Positions 9,237-18,514 of a DNA stretch of 38,947 bases are shown in pieces (position 1 is the stretch's first letter; each line of letters begins with the position of its first letter). The position numbers and the translations under genes are program-made. The DNA comes from Acidimicrobiia bacterium (GTDB lineage: Bacteria; Actinomycetota; Acidimicrobiia; Spongiisociales; UBA5794). The stretch is taken from positions 1-38,947 of the forward strand of contig JARFRN010000068.1 of NCBI GenBank assembly GCA_029287195.1, read 5' to 3'. The notes under the pieces were generated by a model. That model saw nothing but the letters and a program-made list of their open reading frames with translations. It was not told where the DNA came from and made no database searches.

Positions 9237-10929
9237 CCCCGAGTAGCTCGTCGGGAAGCGGAAACCAGCGGAGATGCTCGAAGTCGGGTGTCACCAGCGG
9301 AGCACCGAGTGGCTCCGGGGGTTCGGCCGTGGCGAGCTCAGCAAGGATCGTTTCGGCCTGGTCGAGGTAGCCGGCCAGATCGTCGTCGGAATGCAAGTGC
9401 GGTCGGCGGCGGAATTCCATGTCACCCATCGAATAGTCGATGTCGTGGAGGCTCAGCGGTGGTTCGGCCAGCGGTTGTCGATGCCGCCAGAGCGCAGTCT
9501 CAGGATCGAAGCGATAGTGAGGCAATAGCTGCCACCCTTGATCGGCCACGAAGTGGACTGCGTCCAGAATGAAGTCGACTACCTGGTCAGAGATGAAGTA
9601 ATTGAAGTTGACCCTGACCCAACCCGGCTTGATTCCCTCACAACCCCGCGTGATCTCTCTTTCGAACTCGTGCGAGCGTTCGAGGTCGATACCGAGGAGG
9701 CGGTGTCCGTAGGGTCCGGCGCAAGAGCAGCCGCCGCGACTTTGTATCCCGAACAGATCGTTGAGTATGGCAACAACGAAATTGTGATGTAGGTAGCGCT
9801 CGCCGTAGCGCACGATAAACGAGACGATCGAGAGTCGATCTGCATCGTGGTTACCGAGGATCTCGATGTTGGGGTTGGCCGACCAGGATGCAATGGCCTT
9901 GGTGGTCATCTCTTCTTCGCGTCGCTTGATAGTTGCGGCGCCGACGGTCTCCTTCAGCTGAAAGACCAAGCCGGCGCGAATCGACTCGATGATCGCCGGT
10001 GTCCCTCCTTCTTCGCGGTGCTCGATGTCATCGAGATACCGATGATCCACTGGATTGACATAGGCAACAGTCCCCCCGCCCGGCACCGCCGGTACTCGAT
10101 TGGCAAAGAGCTCTTTGCGAGCAACAAGGACCCCGGGCGTTCCCGGACCACCGATGAACTTGTGCGGAGAGAGGTAGATGGCATCCTTGTACGCCAGATG
10201 GGCATCGGGACCGGTCGCCGGAGGACCCATCGAGATGTCGACGTAGGGGCCGGCAGCGGCGAAATCCCAAAACGAAAGTGCCCCATGGCGGTGCAGCAGG
10301 ATCGATATCGTGCGGACATCGGAGATGATGCCGGTCACGTTGGAAGCCGCCGAGAATGAACCGATCTTGAGCTTGCGGTCGGAGTACCTCTCGAGTTCCT
10401 TCTCGAGTTGCTGCAAGTCTATGTGCCCGTCGGCGTCTTCTTCGATCGTGATGACTTCTGCGATTGACTCGCGCCAGGGCAACTCATTGGAATGGTGCTC
10501 GTAGGGTCCGATGAATACAACCGGCCTGTCCTCGGCCGGGATGTGATCCGATAGGGAGTAGCGATCCTCGAGATTGCACGGAATCCGGATGCCGAGAACG
10601 TTGATGAGCCTATCGATGGCACCGGTCATTCCCGAACCACAGAACAAGACGGCGTGTTGATCCGTTGCACCGACGCACTGCCGGACGATGTTGCGTGCCT
10701 CTTCACGGAAACGGGTGGTCTGTAGACCGGTACCAGAGGACTCGGTGTGGGTATTGGCGTAGAGCGGCATGACGGCTTCGCGTATGTAGTCCTCGATGAA
10801 GGTGAGCGAGCGACCCGAAGCCGTGTAGTCGGCGTAGGTGACTTTGCGCGGACCAAAGGGACCGTCGACAACTTCGTCGCGCCCGATGACAGAGGTGCGG
10901 ATCGTCTCGATTAACTGCTCTGGATTCAT
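9211..10929 (-). CDS. Aminotransferase class V family protein (cysteine desulfurase-like fold)
   Basis: YANTHTESSGTGLQT, LSPHKFIGGPGTPGVLVARKELF, QSRGGCSCAGPYGHRLLGID. Confidence 0.85.
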   Translation of the reverse strand: MNPEQLIETIRTSVIGRDEVVDGPFGPRKVTYADYTASGRSLTFIEDYIREAVMPLYANTHTESSGTGLQTTRFREEARNIVRQCVGATDQHAVLFCGSGMTGAIDRLINVLGIRIPCNLEDRYSLSDHIPAEDRPVVFIGPYEHHSNELPWRESIAEVITIEEDADGHIDLQQLEKELERYSDRKLKIGSFSAASNVTGIISDVRTISILLHRHGALSFWDFAAAGPYVDISMGPPATGPDAHLAYKDAIYLSPHKFIGGPGTPGVLVARKELFANRVPAVPGGGTVAYVNPVDHRYLDDIEHREEGGTPAIIESIRAGLVFQLKETVGAATIKRREEEMTTKAIASWSANPNIEILGNHDADRLSIVSFIVRYGERYLHHNFVVAILNDLFGIQSRGGCSCAGPYGHRLLGIDLERSHEFEREITRGCEGIKPGWVRVNFNYFISDQVVDFILDAVHFVADQGWQLLPHYRFDPETALWRHRQPLAEPPLSLHDIDYSMGDMEFRRRPHLHSDDDLAGYLDQAETILAELATAEPPEPLGAPLVTPDFEHLRWFPLPDELLGVAQGSDGR

Positions 10930-11227
10930 GCGGCAAATCTAATGGGTCTGCCGTCTCTCGGGGAAGGCAGGTGCCATCGAAATCCCCGATGGCGGCCGCG
11001 GATAGATTTCCCGGCCGAAGGATGACAAGCCCCCAGAACGCGAATTCCCTGCGGTGGGGGTTGGTGTGGCCGTTGGAGCCGGCTTCGGCGCTGCGCTATC
11101 GGCCGGCACGGAACGCCCCGTCTGGTTGGGGGTGGGTGTCACAATCGGGGCCGCCCGCGGGCTCACCTGAACACGCGCAGCCGCTGGCTCCGACTGCCGT
11201 GATGTGTGCCCTCGGTCGCGAGTTCGG

Positions 11228-11974
11228 TCACACCGGTCGGCAGACCTTGCATGGTCGGTACCCGGCAGATTCGGCTCGAGCCGGGTTGGGGAATTCGACA
11301 CGGTGTTGCCGGGTGATCCGGCGCGCATGGCGACAAGTCGGGTAGCAGAAGACACCGGTCGTGTCGCTGCCGACGAAACGCATTGGATCGAATTCAGCCA
11401 TGCCCTCGTGCTCGAGCAGCGACCGCTTCATCCGGGAACCAAAGGCGTAGTTGCCGATAGCTCCGTCGCTTCGCACCACCCGATGACACGGAATGGCGAT
11501 CGGCACCGGGTTGCGCCCAAGCGCCGTGCCGACCGCTCGCACCGCCCCTTCATTTCCCATCTCGCGAGCGACCCAGCCATATGGCCGCACTTCTCCCGGC
11601 GGGATAGATGCCGTCACCTCGAGGACATGTCGTTGGAAGGAAGTCAGCTGCCGCAGATCGACCGGCAGTTTGCCGAGGCGCCCCGTTTCCAGCGTTCTCT
11701 CCAATTGGCCGGCGAGTCGGGCCGGCATCGATCCCGGGTACGCCCTTCTTCCCACCCGACTGCGGTGCACCGCGAGGAAATCACTCTCATCGGACGTCGG
11801 GACGACGGAGGAGACCCCGAGCGGCGTGAAGCCAACGTAGAGGGGCCCCACCGGTCCGGCCGTCGACGCGTATTGATCGGCAAGGGCGGTGCGGATGAGC
11901 ACTTCGCGCTCGATCGACTCGGGTGGTTCCTCCTGCAGGGACAGCGAACTCAACAGATTCTCGTCGGTGGTCAT
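11228..11974 (-). CDS. Methylated-DNA-protein cysteine methyltransferase fused to a C-terminal Ada-type Zn-binding domain (order inverted relative to E. coli Ada)
   Basis: MGMT active site AIPCHRVVRSDGAIGNYAFG; C-terminal RFVGSDTTGVFCYPTCRHARRITRQHRVEFPNPARAESAGYRPCKVCRP is the Ada Zn domain; ATG at 11974 overlaps the sigma gene stop (TAATG). Confidence 0.88.
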   Translation of the reverse strand: MTTDENLLSSLSLQEEPPESIEREVLIRTALADQYASTAGPVGPLYVGFTPLGVSSVVPTSDESDFLAVHRSRVGRRAYPGSMPARLAGQLERTLETGRLGKLPVDLRQLTSFQRHVLEVTASIPPGEVRPYGWVAREMGNEGAVRAVGTALGRNPVPIAIPCHRVVRSDGAIGNYAFGSRMKRSLLEHEGMAEFDPMRFVGSDTTGVFCYPTCRHARRITRQHRVEFPNPARAESAGYRPCKVCRPV

Positions 11975-12531
11975 TACAACTCCTCCTTCGAGATCAGATT
12001 GCGGAGCCGTTCCAAACCGCGATGCACATCGGACTTGACCGTGCCTACCGGTCGCCGCAGCACCTCCCCGACCTCGTCGTAGCTGAGCCCTACAACGTGA
12101 CGGAGGACGATTGCGTCCCGCTGCCGGGGCTGTAGTTGTGCCAGCCGTGCCCGCCACTCGTCGACGGTGACTCGGTGAACGGCATCATCCTCCACCGAAT
12201 CAGTCGTCCTATTGTCGTGATTGGGTTGCAGCGGCATTTGCACAGGCCGCCGGCTGCGAGTGCGCGCATGGTTACGACAAAGATTGAGCGTGATCGTGAA
12301 CAGCCAGGGACGGAGCCGTAGCTCTGCGATGCGCTGCTGCGAGTACTCAGTCAGCGCTCGGTAGGCGCGCACAAAAACCTCCTGGGTAACGTCCTCGGCA
12401 TCATGGTGGCTCGGCAGCCAGCGCCGAGCACCGTTGAAGACCAGGCCATGCATTTCATCGAGAAGTACCGGGAATGCATCGTCCAGATTGGCCGCAAGCT
12501 GCCTTTTCAGGGCGCCATCGCTGGCAGTCAT
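11974..12531 (-). CDS. ECF-type RNA polymerase sigma factor
   Basis: HDAEDVTQEVFVRAYRAL (region 2), LQPRQRDAIVLRHVVGLSYDEVGEVLRRPVGTVKSDVHRGLERLR (region 4). Confidence 0.92.
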   Translation of the reverse strand: MTASDGALKRQLAANLDDAFPVLLDEMHGLVFNGARRWLPSHHDAEDVTQEVFVRAYRALTEYSQQRIAELRLRPWLFTITLNLCRNHARTRSRRPVQMPLQPNHDNRTTDSVEDDAVHRVTVDEWRARLAQLQPRQRDAIVLRHVVGLSYDEVGEVLRRPVGTVKSDVHRGLERLRNLISKEEL

Positions 12532-12590
12532 CTACCTCTCCGCGTTATCTCTATTCGATACAACACCGCATCGACGACACCGGTTGCAGG

Positions 12591-14297
12591 TCAATCGAGC
12601 AGTTCGCTGCGCAGTAGGTCGAGACCGACCGGCCCGACCTCCAGCAGTTGGGCGTGGAAGGCCTTCTCGTCGAACTCGACCCGGCGTTTGCGGCGAAGCT
12701 CATCCCTGATATCGAGGATGGCCTGCTCGCCGACTTTGTAGGAGATGGCCTGCCCGGGCCACCCGAGGTAGCGGGTCACCTCGGACTCGGCGCTGGGTCG
12801 ATTCAGCATCGCATAGTCTTCGAGCATCTGCACTGCGGCTTCGTAGGTCCACTCTTCGGCTGGACGAAATGGCTGCCCGGCCGGGATCGGCAGTTCTAGA
12901 TGTGAACCTATGTCGATCACTACCCGGCAGGCTCGCAACATCTGGCCGGAGAGCCACCCAAAGACATAGTCGGGCTTCTCGAAGAATCCCCACTCGCTCA
13001 TCAGGCGCTCTGCATAAAGAGCCCAGCCCTCACCGGTACCCGACTTCCAAACCCACAAGCGGTGGAGCCTGGAGAGCTTCTCGGCCAGCGAAATCTGGAT
13101 GCCCACCTGTAGATGGTGCCCGGGAAACCCTTCGTGATAGGCAGTAGTGACTTCATCGAAGACTGGATAGGGACCCTGCGGCGACAACGACCACCAGACG
13201 CTGCCGGGACGAGTGAAATCCTCAGACGGCCCTACGTAGTACGCACCGAGAGAGCTTCCCGGCGGAGCGATGTTCACGATCACTTCCTGAATGGGGACGG
13301 GAACATCGAAGTGTGTGCCCGAGAGCCTTTCAAGGGCCGCATTGAGTCGGTCTTCAGCGAAGGCCTTGAGATCGGCAGCGGTAGCCACGGTGCGAGTCGG
13401 GTCTGTCCGCAGCAGGTCATGGACTTCGGCTATGTGGGCGCCGGAGCTGATCTCGTTGGCGATCCGCTCCATATGTGCCCTAATGGCGACTACCTGTTCC
13501 CAACCCCATTCATACGTCTCCAGCGGGTCGATGTTGGACCCGAGAAACTCGTATGCGGCGCGCACGTATCGGTCCCGCCCGACGGCGTCTCTCTCAGCCG
13601 CATCGATGGCGTAGGTACCGGCGAGGTAGTCGGCGAATTTCCCGAAGGCGCGTCGGGCATCGGCAACAGCGTTCTCCAATTGACCCCGGAGGACGCCATC
13701 CAGGGAGGCTGCCTCGTATTCGTCGAGCATTCCGACATAGCGAGAGTCGTCTGATTCGCTGAACCGGCACTGTTCTACGGCCGCGCGGACCTGGCGCTCC
13801 GCCACTGCCATGCCCCGGCGGCGTCCCTCGTCGAGGCTGGCCCGATACCCGTCCAGCGCAGCCGGAAGCCTTTCAAGCCGGTAGACGATGTTGGCCCATT
13901 CCTCGGCCGAATTGCGACCCATGTGATCCCAGACCTCACGAATGCTCTGCAGTGCCGATGCCATCGAGTTGAGGTTCCGCAGATGATCGAGGTGTTCGAA
14001 CCAAGCGGCTTCTTCGTCCAGTGTCGCCTTGGCGAGCTCGACTGCCAGCCGATCCCAGTCTGTTTGCGGGGGCGGCAGAGCATCGACCCGCGAACGAAGC
14101 CTGCGAAGCAAGCGAAAGGCTTCTTCTGCTCCCTCGGGACTGAAATCGGTCCATTTGTCGTCGTAACCGGCGACGCCCAGCTCCGTTGCCAGGTCGGGAA
14201 ATGTTCGCGCCAGGTCTTCGACGATTTCGTTGCTGAGTTCATAGATGGGATGTACCTGTTCCACCGGGCCAGGGTACCCGGAGGAGCGCGGCGTCAC
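12591..14297 (-). CDS. DUF885 family protein (putative metallopeptidase)
   Basis: TAYHEGFPGHHLQ, EGWALYAERLMSEWGF, RACRVVIDIGSHLE. Confidence 0.9.
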   Translation of the reverse strand: MTPRSSGYPGPVEQVHPIYELSNEIVEDLARTFPDLATELGVAGYDDKWTDFSPEGAEEAFRLLRRLRSRVDALPPPQTDWDRLAVELAKATLDEEAAWFEHLDHLRNLNSMASALQSIREVWDHMGRNSAEEWANIVYRLERLPAALDGYRASLDEGRRRGMAVAERQVRAAVEQCRFSESDDSRYVGMLDEYEAASLDGVLRGQLENAVADARRAFGKFADYLAGTYAIDAAERDAVGRDRYVRAAYEFLGSNIDPLETYEWGWEQVVAIRAHMERIANEISSGAHIAEVHDLLRTDPTRTVATAADLKAFAEDRLNAALERLSGTHFDVPVPIQEVIVNIAPPGSSLGAYYVGPSEDFTRPGSVWWSLSPQGPYPVFDEVTTAYHEGFPGHHLQVGIQISLAEKLSRLHRLWVWKSGTGEGWALYAERLMSEWGFFEKPDYVFGWLSGQMLRACRVVIDIGSHLELPIPAGQPFRPAEEWTYEAAVQMLEDYAMLNRPSAESEVTRYLGWPGQAISYKVGEQAILDIRDELRRKRRVEFDEKAFHAQLLEVGPVGLDLLRSELLD

Positions 14298-14313
14298 GCA
14301 ACGCGAGCAGAAT

Positions 14314-15243
14314 TCAAGCCTGCGGAGGCCTGCCGTGGATTAGTTCCTCGATGTGCTGCCGAGCTTCCGGGTCATCGGGAACCTCCATCAGGGCCTGTGT
14401 GAAGTCATTCTCGGCAAGGATGTTGTCGCCCCTAGCTTGGTGGATCATGCCGCGCCCGACGAGGGCAATCGCCTTGATCGATGCGGCTCGGTTGGGATAC
14501 TCGAGCACCCGGGCCAGGACGGTGATTGCCTCGTCATGCTTCCCCAGCTCGGTGAGAGCCCGGCCACGGTAGGCAAGCGTCAGGGCGGTCACATCGTCGT
14601 CGTTGTGGACACCCTGAGTCACCTGCAGCACGCGTTCGAACTCGTCGCGCTCGTAGAGGAGCTCAGTGAGAGACAGCCGGATGTGTGTGGTTTGCTCAGC
14701 GGCCTGGAGCATGGCGATGGCGCTCTCCTCCTCGCCGCGGGCCTGATGAAGCTCAGCCAGCAGCAGGATCAGGGAGTTCCTCTGCAGTGGCAGATGCACC
14801 ATGATCCCGGCAGCCACCGCTATGGAAAGTCCTGCACCCGGCAGGTATTTTCGCACGAAGTGATCCTTGCCAACATCTTCGCTCTCCGCCACCACCTCGT
14901 CGAGCAAGGACATTGCACGATCAAGAGCCGACTCCATGAGCAGGAGACCAGCGATTGACTTGCCGACAAGCTGGTACTTGGGGTGTTGCCCGGCAACCCC
15001 CAGCACCGATTCCGGGTCACCGGACGCGACGGCCGCGTGCATTGCCTTCTCGCCCTTCGACGCCATCATGCCCGGCTTCTCTGCAGCGACCAGCTCGGGA
15101 TAGCGGTCTGGTTCCTCGAAGTCCCAGCTCATGTCACGAAAGACCGGCCCGTCGGTCCTTCGCCGTGGTCGCCATTCGAATGTCTCTGCGTCGGCGTGCA
15201 GTCTGTAACGCCGTACCGATCCCCCGCCAAACCTGAAGGTCAT
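14314..15243 (-). CDS. TPR repeat protein
   Basis: LAYRGRALTELGKHDEAITVLARVLEYPNRA and ALVGRGMIHQARGDNILAENDFTQAL; start chosen at MTFRFGGG. Confidence 0.65.
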   Translation of the reverse strand: MTFRFGGGSVRRYRLHADAETFEWRPRRRTDGPVFRDMSWDFEEPDRYPELVAAEKPGMMASKGEKAMHAAVASGDPESVLGVAGQHPKYQLVGKSIAGLLLMESALDRAMSLLDEVVAESEDVGKDHFVRKYLPGAGLSIAVAAGIMVHLPLQRNSLILLLAELHQARGEEESAIAMLQAAEQTTHIRLSLTELLYERDEFERVLQVTQGVHNDDDVTALTLAYRGRALTELGKHDEAITVLARVLEYPNRAASIKAIALVGRGMIHQARGDNILAENDFTQALMEVPDDPEARQHIEELIHGRPPQA

Positions 15244-15346
15244 GCTGTTCTCCGCATCGCGCGGCGAGCTTGCGATGTAACAATATCTGACCAGCTCTGA
15301 TCGCGGAGTAGCATCGTCAGACTGGGCAAGGAAGACGGGAGGTTCG

Positions 15347-16378
15347 GTGAGCAACACGATGGCATCCGATAGTTTCCTACGCCACCTCCCGAAGGCAGAG
15401 CTGCACGTCCATATCGAGGGCACACTCGAACCAGAGCTGATGTTTGAGATCGCGGCTCGAAACAAGGCCTCCCTCCGCTACCCCGACGTCGATGCACTGC
15501 GGGCTGCATACGAGTTCAACAGCCTTCAAGAGTTTCTCGACATCTACTACGAAGGGGCGGGTGTTCTCCGCACTCCGCAAGACTTCTACGACATGACACT
15601 GGCTTACCTGCGGCAAGCCGCCGATGATGGCGTGCGACGGGCCGAGATCTTCTTCGATCCGCAAACCCACACCGAGCGCAATATCCCGTTTGACGTATTC
15701 ATGGAAGGGATCCATGAAGCAACGCTTGCCGGCAAACGCGAATTTGGTGTTTCCAGCAATCTGATCATGTGCTTTCTGCGGCATCTCCCCCCATCTGCTG
15801 CCATGGATACCCTCAAAGCCGGCCTGCTCTATCGGGACAAGATCATCGGTGTCGGACTGGATTCGTCCGAGGTGGGCTTCCCTCCGAGCCTGTTCGCCGA
15901 GGTCTTTGCGCGCGCCGGGGCGGAGGACCTGCACCTGGTCGCCCATGCCGGCGAGGAGGGGCCCCCTGAATACGTGTGGGAGGCGCTCGATATCCTGAGG
16001 GTGGAGCGCGTCGATCATGGAGTACGCTCCTTGGAGGACCCCGCCCTGGTTGATCGATTGGTAAACGACCAGATCCCGCTAACGGTATGCCCACTGTCGA
16101 ACGTGCGCCTCAGCGGCTTCTCGACCTTGACCGAGCACACGCTGCCGCAAATGCTCGAGTTAGGTCTCAAAGTGTCGATCAACTCGGACGACCCGGCTTA
16201 CTTCGGGGGTTACATCGCCGACAATTACGTTGCCACCCAGAGTGCCCTGGACCTACCCGGTGAGTCCATGGTGGCCATCGCCCGCAATTCAATCGAGTCC
16301 AGCTTCCTGCCTCAGCCGGACAAAGCCAGGTTGTTGACAGACCTCGATTCTTACGTTGCCGCTTCGGAATACGTGTGA
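15347..16378 (+). CDS. Adenosine/adenine deaminase family protein, probably adenine-deaminase type
   Basis: LPKAELHVHIEGTLEPE, HAGEEGPPEYVWEAL, RVDHGVR, NSDDPAYFGGYIADN; GLDSSEVGFPPSLF resembles the adenine deaminase subfamily. Confidence 0.9.
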   Translation: MSNTMASDSFLRHLPKAELHVHIEGTLEPELMFEIAARNKASLRYPDVDALRAAYEFNSLQEFLDIYYEGAGVLRTPQDFYDMTLAYLRQAADDGVRRAEIFFDPQTHTERNIPFDVFMEGIHEATLAGKREFGVSSNLIMCFLRHLPPSAAMDTLKAGLLYRDKIIGVGLDSSEVGFPPSLFAEVFARAGAEDLHLVAHAGEEGPPEYVWEALDILRVERVDHGVRSLEDPALVDRLVNDQIPLTVCPLSNVRLSGFSTLTEHTLPQMLELGLKVSINSDDPAYFGGYIADNYVATQSALDLPGESMVAIARNSIESSFLPQPDKARLLTDLDSYVAASEYV

Positions 16379-16400
16379 CTTGCCCTGGTGCGCCCCTCCC

Positions 16401-17156
16401 TCAGGAGAAGACGGTCTTGGGTCGCACTTCGAGTTCCCCGTCCACGAAGATGTCCAGCTTCTCGTTGTAGAAGGCCACGTATCCAGCGATCCGTGCGCTC
16501 TCCGCGGCCGGGAATGGGTACCACCAGACCACGTTCTCGTGACGGTTACCTCCGACAACCACGTCGTAGTAGCCGGCAACCCCCTTATATGGGCATTCCG
16601 TACGTAAGTCCGTGGCTTCGAGCAAATCCATGCGCACATCGGTCTTCGGAAGGTAGTAGCGGGTAGGGAGCCCGGTTTCGAAGAGCAACCGCGCAGAGCG
16701 CGATTCGGCAACCTTCACCCCATCGATTACGACCTCGATATGCCGCGAGCTGGGGAGTACGTCCACCCGGGTGTAGGGATCCCGGGCGTGGACGTAGACC
16801 TGCTCGTCTTCCTCGAACCACGAGTCCATAGCGTTCCATTGAAATGCGACGTGGTCTCGCAACTCCGCAACCGGCGACTCGAGGTGCCGATAGGCGGCTC
16901 CTGCAGCTTTCCCAGCCGCGGTCACAACGGTGTAGAGCGTGGCATCACCACGGCTGGGGGACCTCATCGTCTCCCCGGTTGGTGTGAGCAGGTCGAGCCG
17001 CACATCACTCTCCGGGAAGTAGTAGACCGGGTAATAGGGCTTCTCCCACACCAGCAGAGGGTTGACCGTATCGGCGACCAACTCGCCTCCGAGATAGGTC
17101 CGAATCCTCTTCCGGCCGCGTTCGTTCCGGACCCGCGGCCGCTGCTTGTCTGTCAT
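16401..17156 (-). CDS. DUF427 domain protein
   Basis: CPYKGVAGYYDVVVGGNRHENVVWWYPFPAAESARIAGYVAFYNEKLDIFVDGE is a DUF427 signature; a related N-terminal segment suggests two copies. Confidence 0.85.
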   Translation of the reverse strand: MTDKQRPRVRNERGRKRIRTYLGGELVADTVNPLLVWEKPYYPVYYFPESDVRLDLLTPTGETMRSPSRGDATLYTVVTAAGKAAGAAYRHLESPVAELRDHVAFQWNAMDSWFEEDEQVYVHARDPYTRVDVLPSSRHIEVVIDGVKVAESRSARLLFETGLPTRYYLPKTDVRMDLLEATDLRTECPYKGVAGYYDVVVGGNRHENVVWWYPFPAAESARIAGYVAFYNEKLDIFVDGELEVRPKTVFS

Positions 17157-17239
17157 CGTTCATCCTCTTGGGTCGACTGTCGGGGCTGTCAATCGCATTG
17201 AATCGCATCACCCATTCAGGATTGTCGGATTATCGACAC

Positions 17240-17734
17240 TCAATGGGAGCGGCCGGTGGCGCATCGTTCACAACTCTCTCCCAGCAAACCACCGATGGCG
17301 TGACGATTTCCCGTCACCAGCTGGAACACCCGTCGCACGAGTGGCTTGAGGGGACGAACTGCCAAAACGTAGGACAGCGCCCGCAGGCTGGGAATCGCCC
17401 ACATGACTGCGAGGTAGGCGTCGGGAGGCCCGACCCATGTCCGACCATCGTCCGCGGCAACGATCATGTCGTCCCCGTAGTTGGGGAAATGGCCGTAGCG
17501 CTCGATCGCTTCCGGAGAAGCTGCTGCGATCGAGCGGATCGGGACAGATTGGTCTCGCCGTGCGAGCCATTGCACCGAACGAAGGCATAACACACACTCG
17601 CCGTCGTATACGACCGTCAGCAGGCCGGGTCGGCCATTGGCCCGTCGCGCGATTAGTTGGCCGCTCTCTCCGGCGACATCCGGTCGCCGGTTGCCCGACA
17701 GGCCGTTACTAGAAGAGACCAATGAATTCTCCAT
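17240..17734 (-). CDS. DCC family (DUF393) thiol-disulfide oxidoreductase-like protein
   Basis: LTVVYDGECVLCLRSVQWLARRD; C-terminal architecture of DUF393. Confidence 0.75.
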   Translation of the reverse strand: MENSLVSSSNGLSGNRRPDVAGESGQLIARRANGRPGLLTVVYDGECVLCLRSVQWLARRDQSVPIRSIAAASPEAIERYGHFPNYGDDMIVAADDGRTWVGPPDAYLAVMWAIPSLRALSYVLAVRPLKPLVRRVFQLVTGNRHAIGGLLGESCERCATGRSH

Positions 17735-18217
17735 CTTCGTCTACGTCCGCCATCGTGTATTTCGGGTTCATTTCAAGCCCCATCACGGTTGGCATCGTGC
17801 CTAGTCGCGGACACTTCACACCAGCTCTGCGTGCCCGTCGGGGCTCTCCATTAGTTCGGATCCCGGCTGACAGACAGATGGGTTTGCGCAGCGCAGATGG
17901 GTACTACCCCCAACCGTGGTGTTCGAAGGCTGCCATCCGGCGTTCCGACAGCCCGTCGGACTTCAAGTCGGCAGCGCCGTATGGCGGTCTTGCGATGATC
18001 TAGATCTTCTCTCGGATGAGGGCATCCGGTGGGCATAGATTCTCGAAAGATAAGGGCTCCTCTGCAGCGTCGGCGACCGCCTCCGCCGGCGCAACTGCAC
18101 CTCACCCTCGACGTGGGTTCCGATGTAGCCAAATCTGCCGATCGTGCCGCAGGCACGAGGTAGCGCTCAACACCCCTCAGCCCAAGCGGATAGCTTGGTC
18201 GGTCGAGGATGTTGTCG

Positions 18218-18335
18218 TCATTCGCCGATGACGAGCCGGAAGTAGGCCTGGTTGTCGCCGTCGGCGTCGTTGGTCCAGATCCACTCAGCGAACGATCCGG
18301 TGGCAAATCCGGCAATCCCACCCGCACCTGATCGG
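18218..18335 (-). pseudogene. Possible decayed coding remnant (C-terminal fragment ...GIAGFATGSFAEWIWTNDADGDNQAYFRLVIGE*)
   Basis: Protein-like peptide ending in TGA inside an otherwise ORF-poor ~780-bp gap; no convincing in-frame upstream continuation. Confidence 0.25.
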
Positions 18336-18514
18336 CCGGATCGCAGCCGCCTGGGTGACTTCGAGGTCGGATGACGCCGGAGCGATTCTCTGAGTCTTGA
18401 TGCCCCCTTTCAAATGGCACAGGCGCCGACGCACTTGGTAGCTATTGAGCGAAGTGTAAATATGAATGCCGCGGAGGGTGCGTAAGGTGAAATCGCGACC
18501 ATGGGAGCGAACCT

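Noticed and set aside
10939-11355. 138-aa minus ORF with Pro/Thr-rich tail
   Set aside because: Partly overlaps the Ada-like gene's end; low-complexity composition and no domain evidence; could be a real short gene but unsupported.
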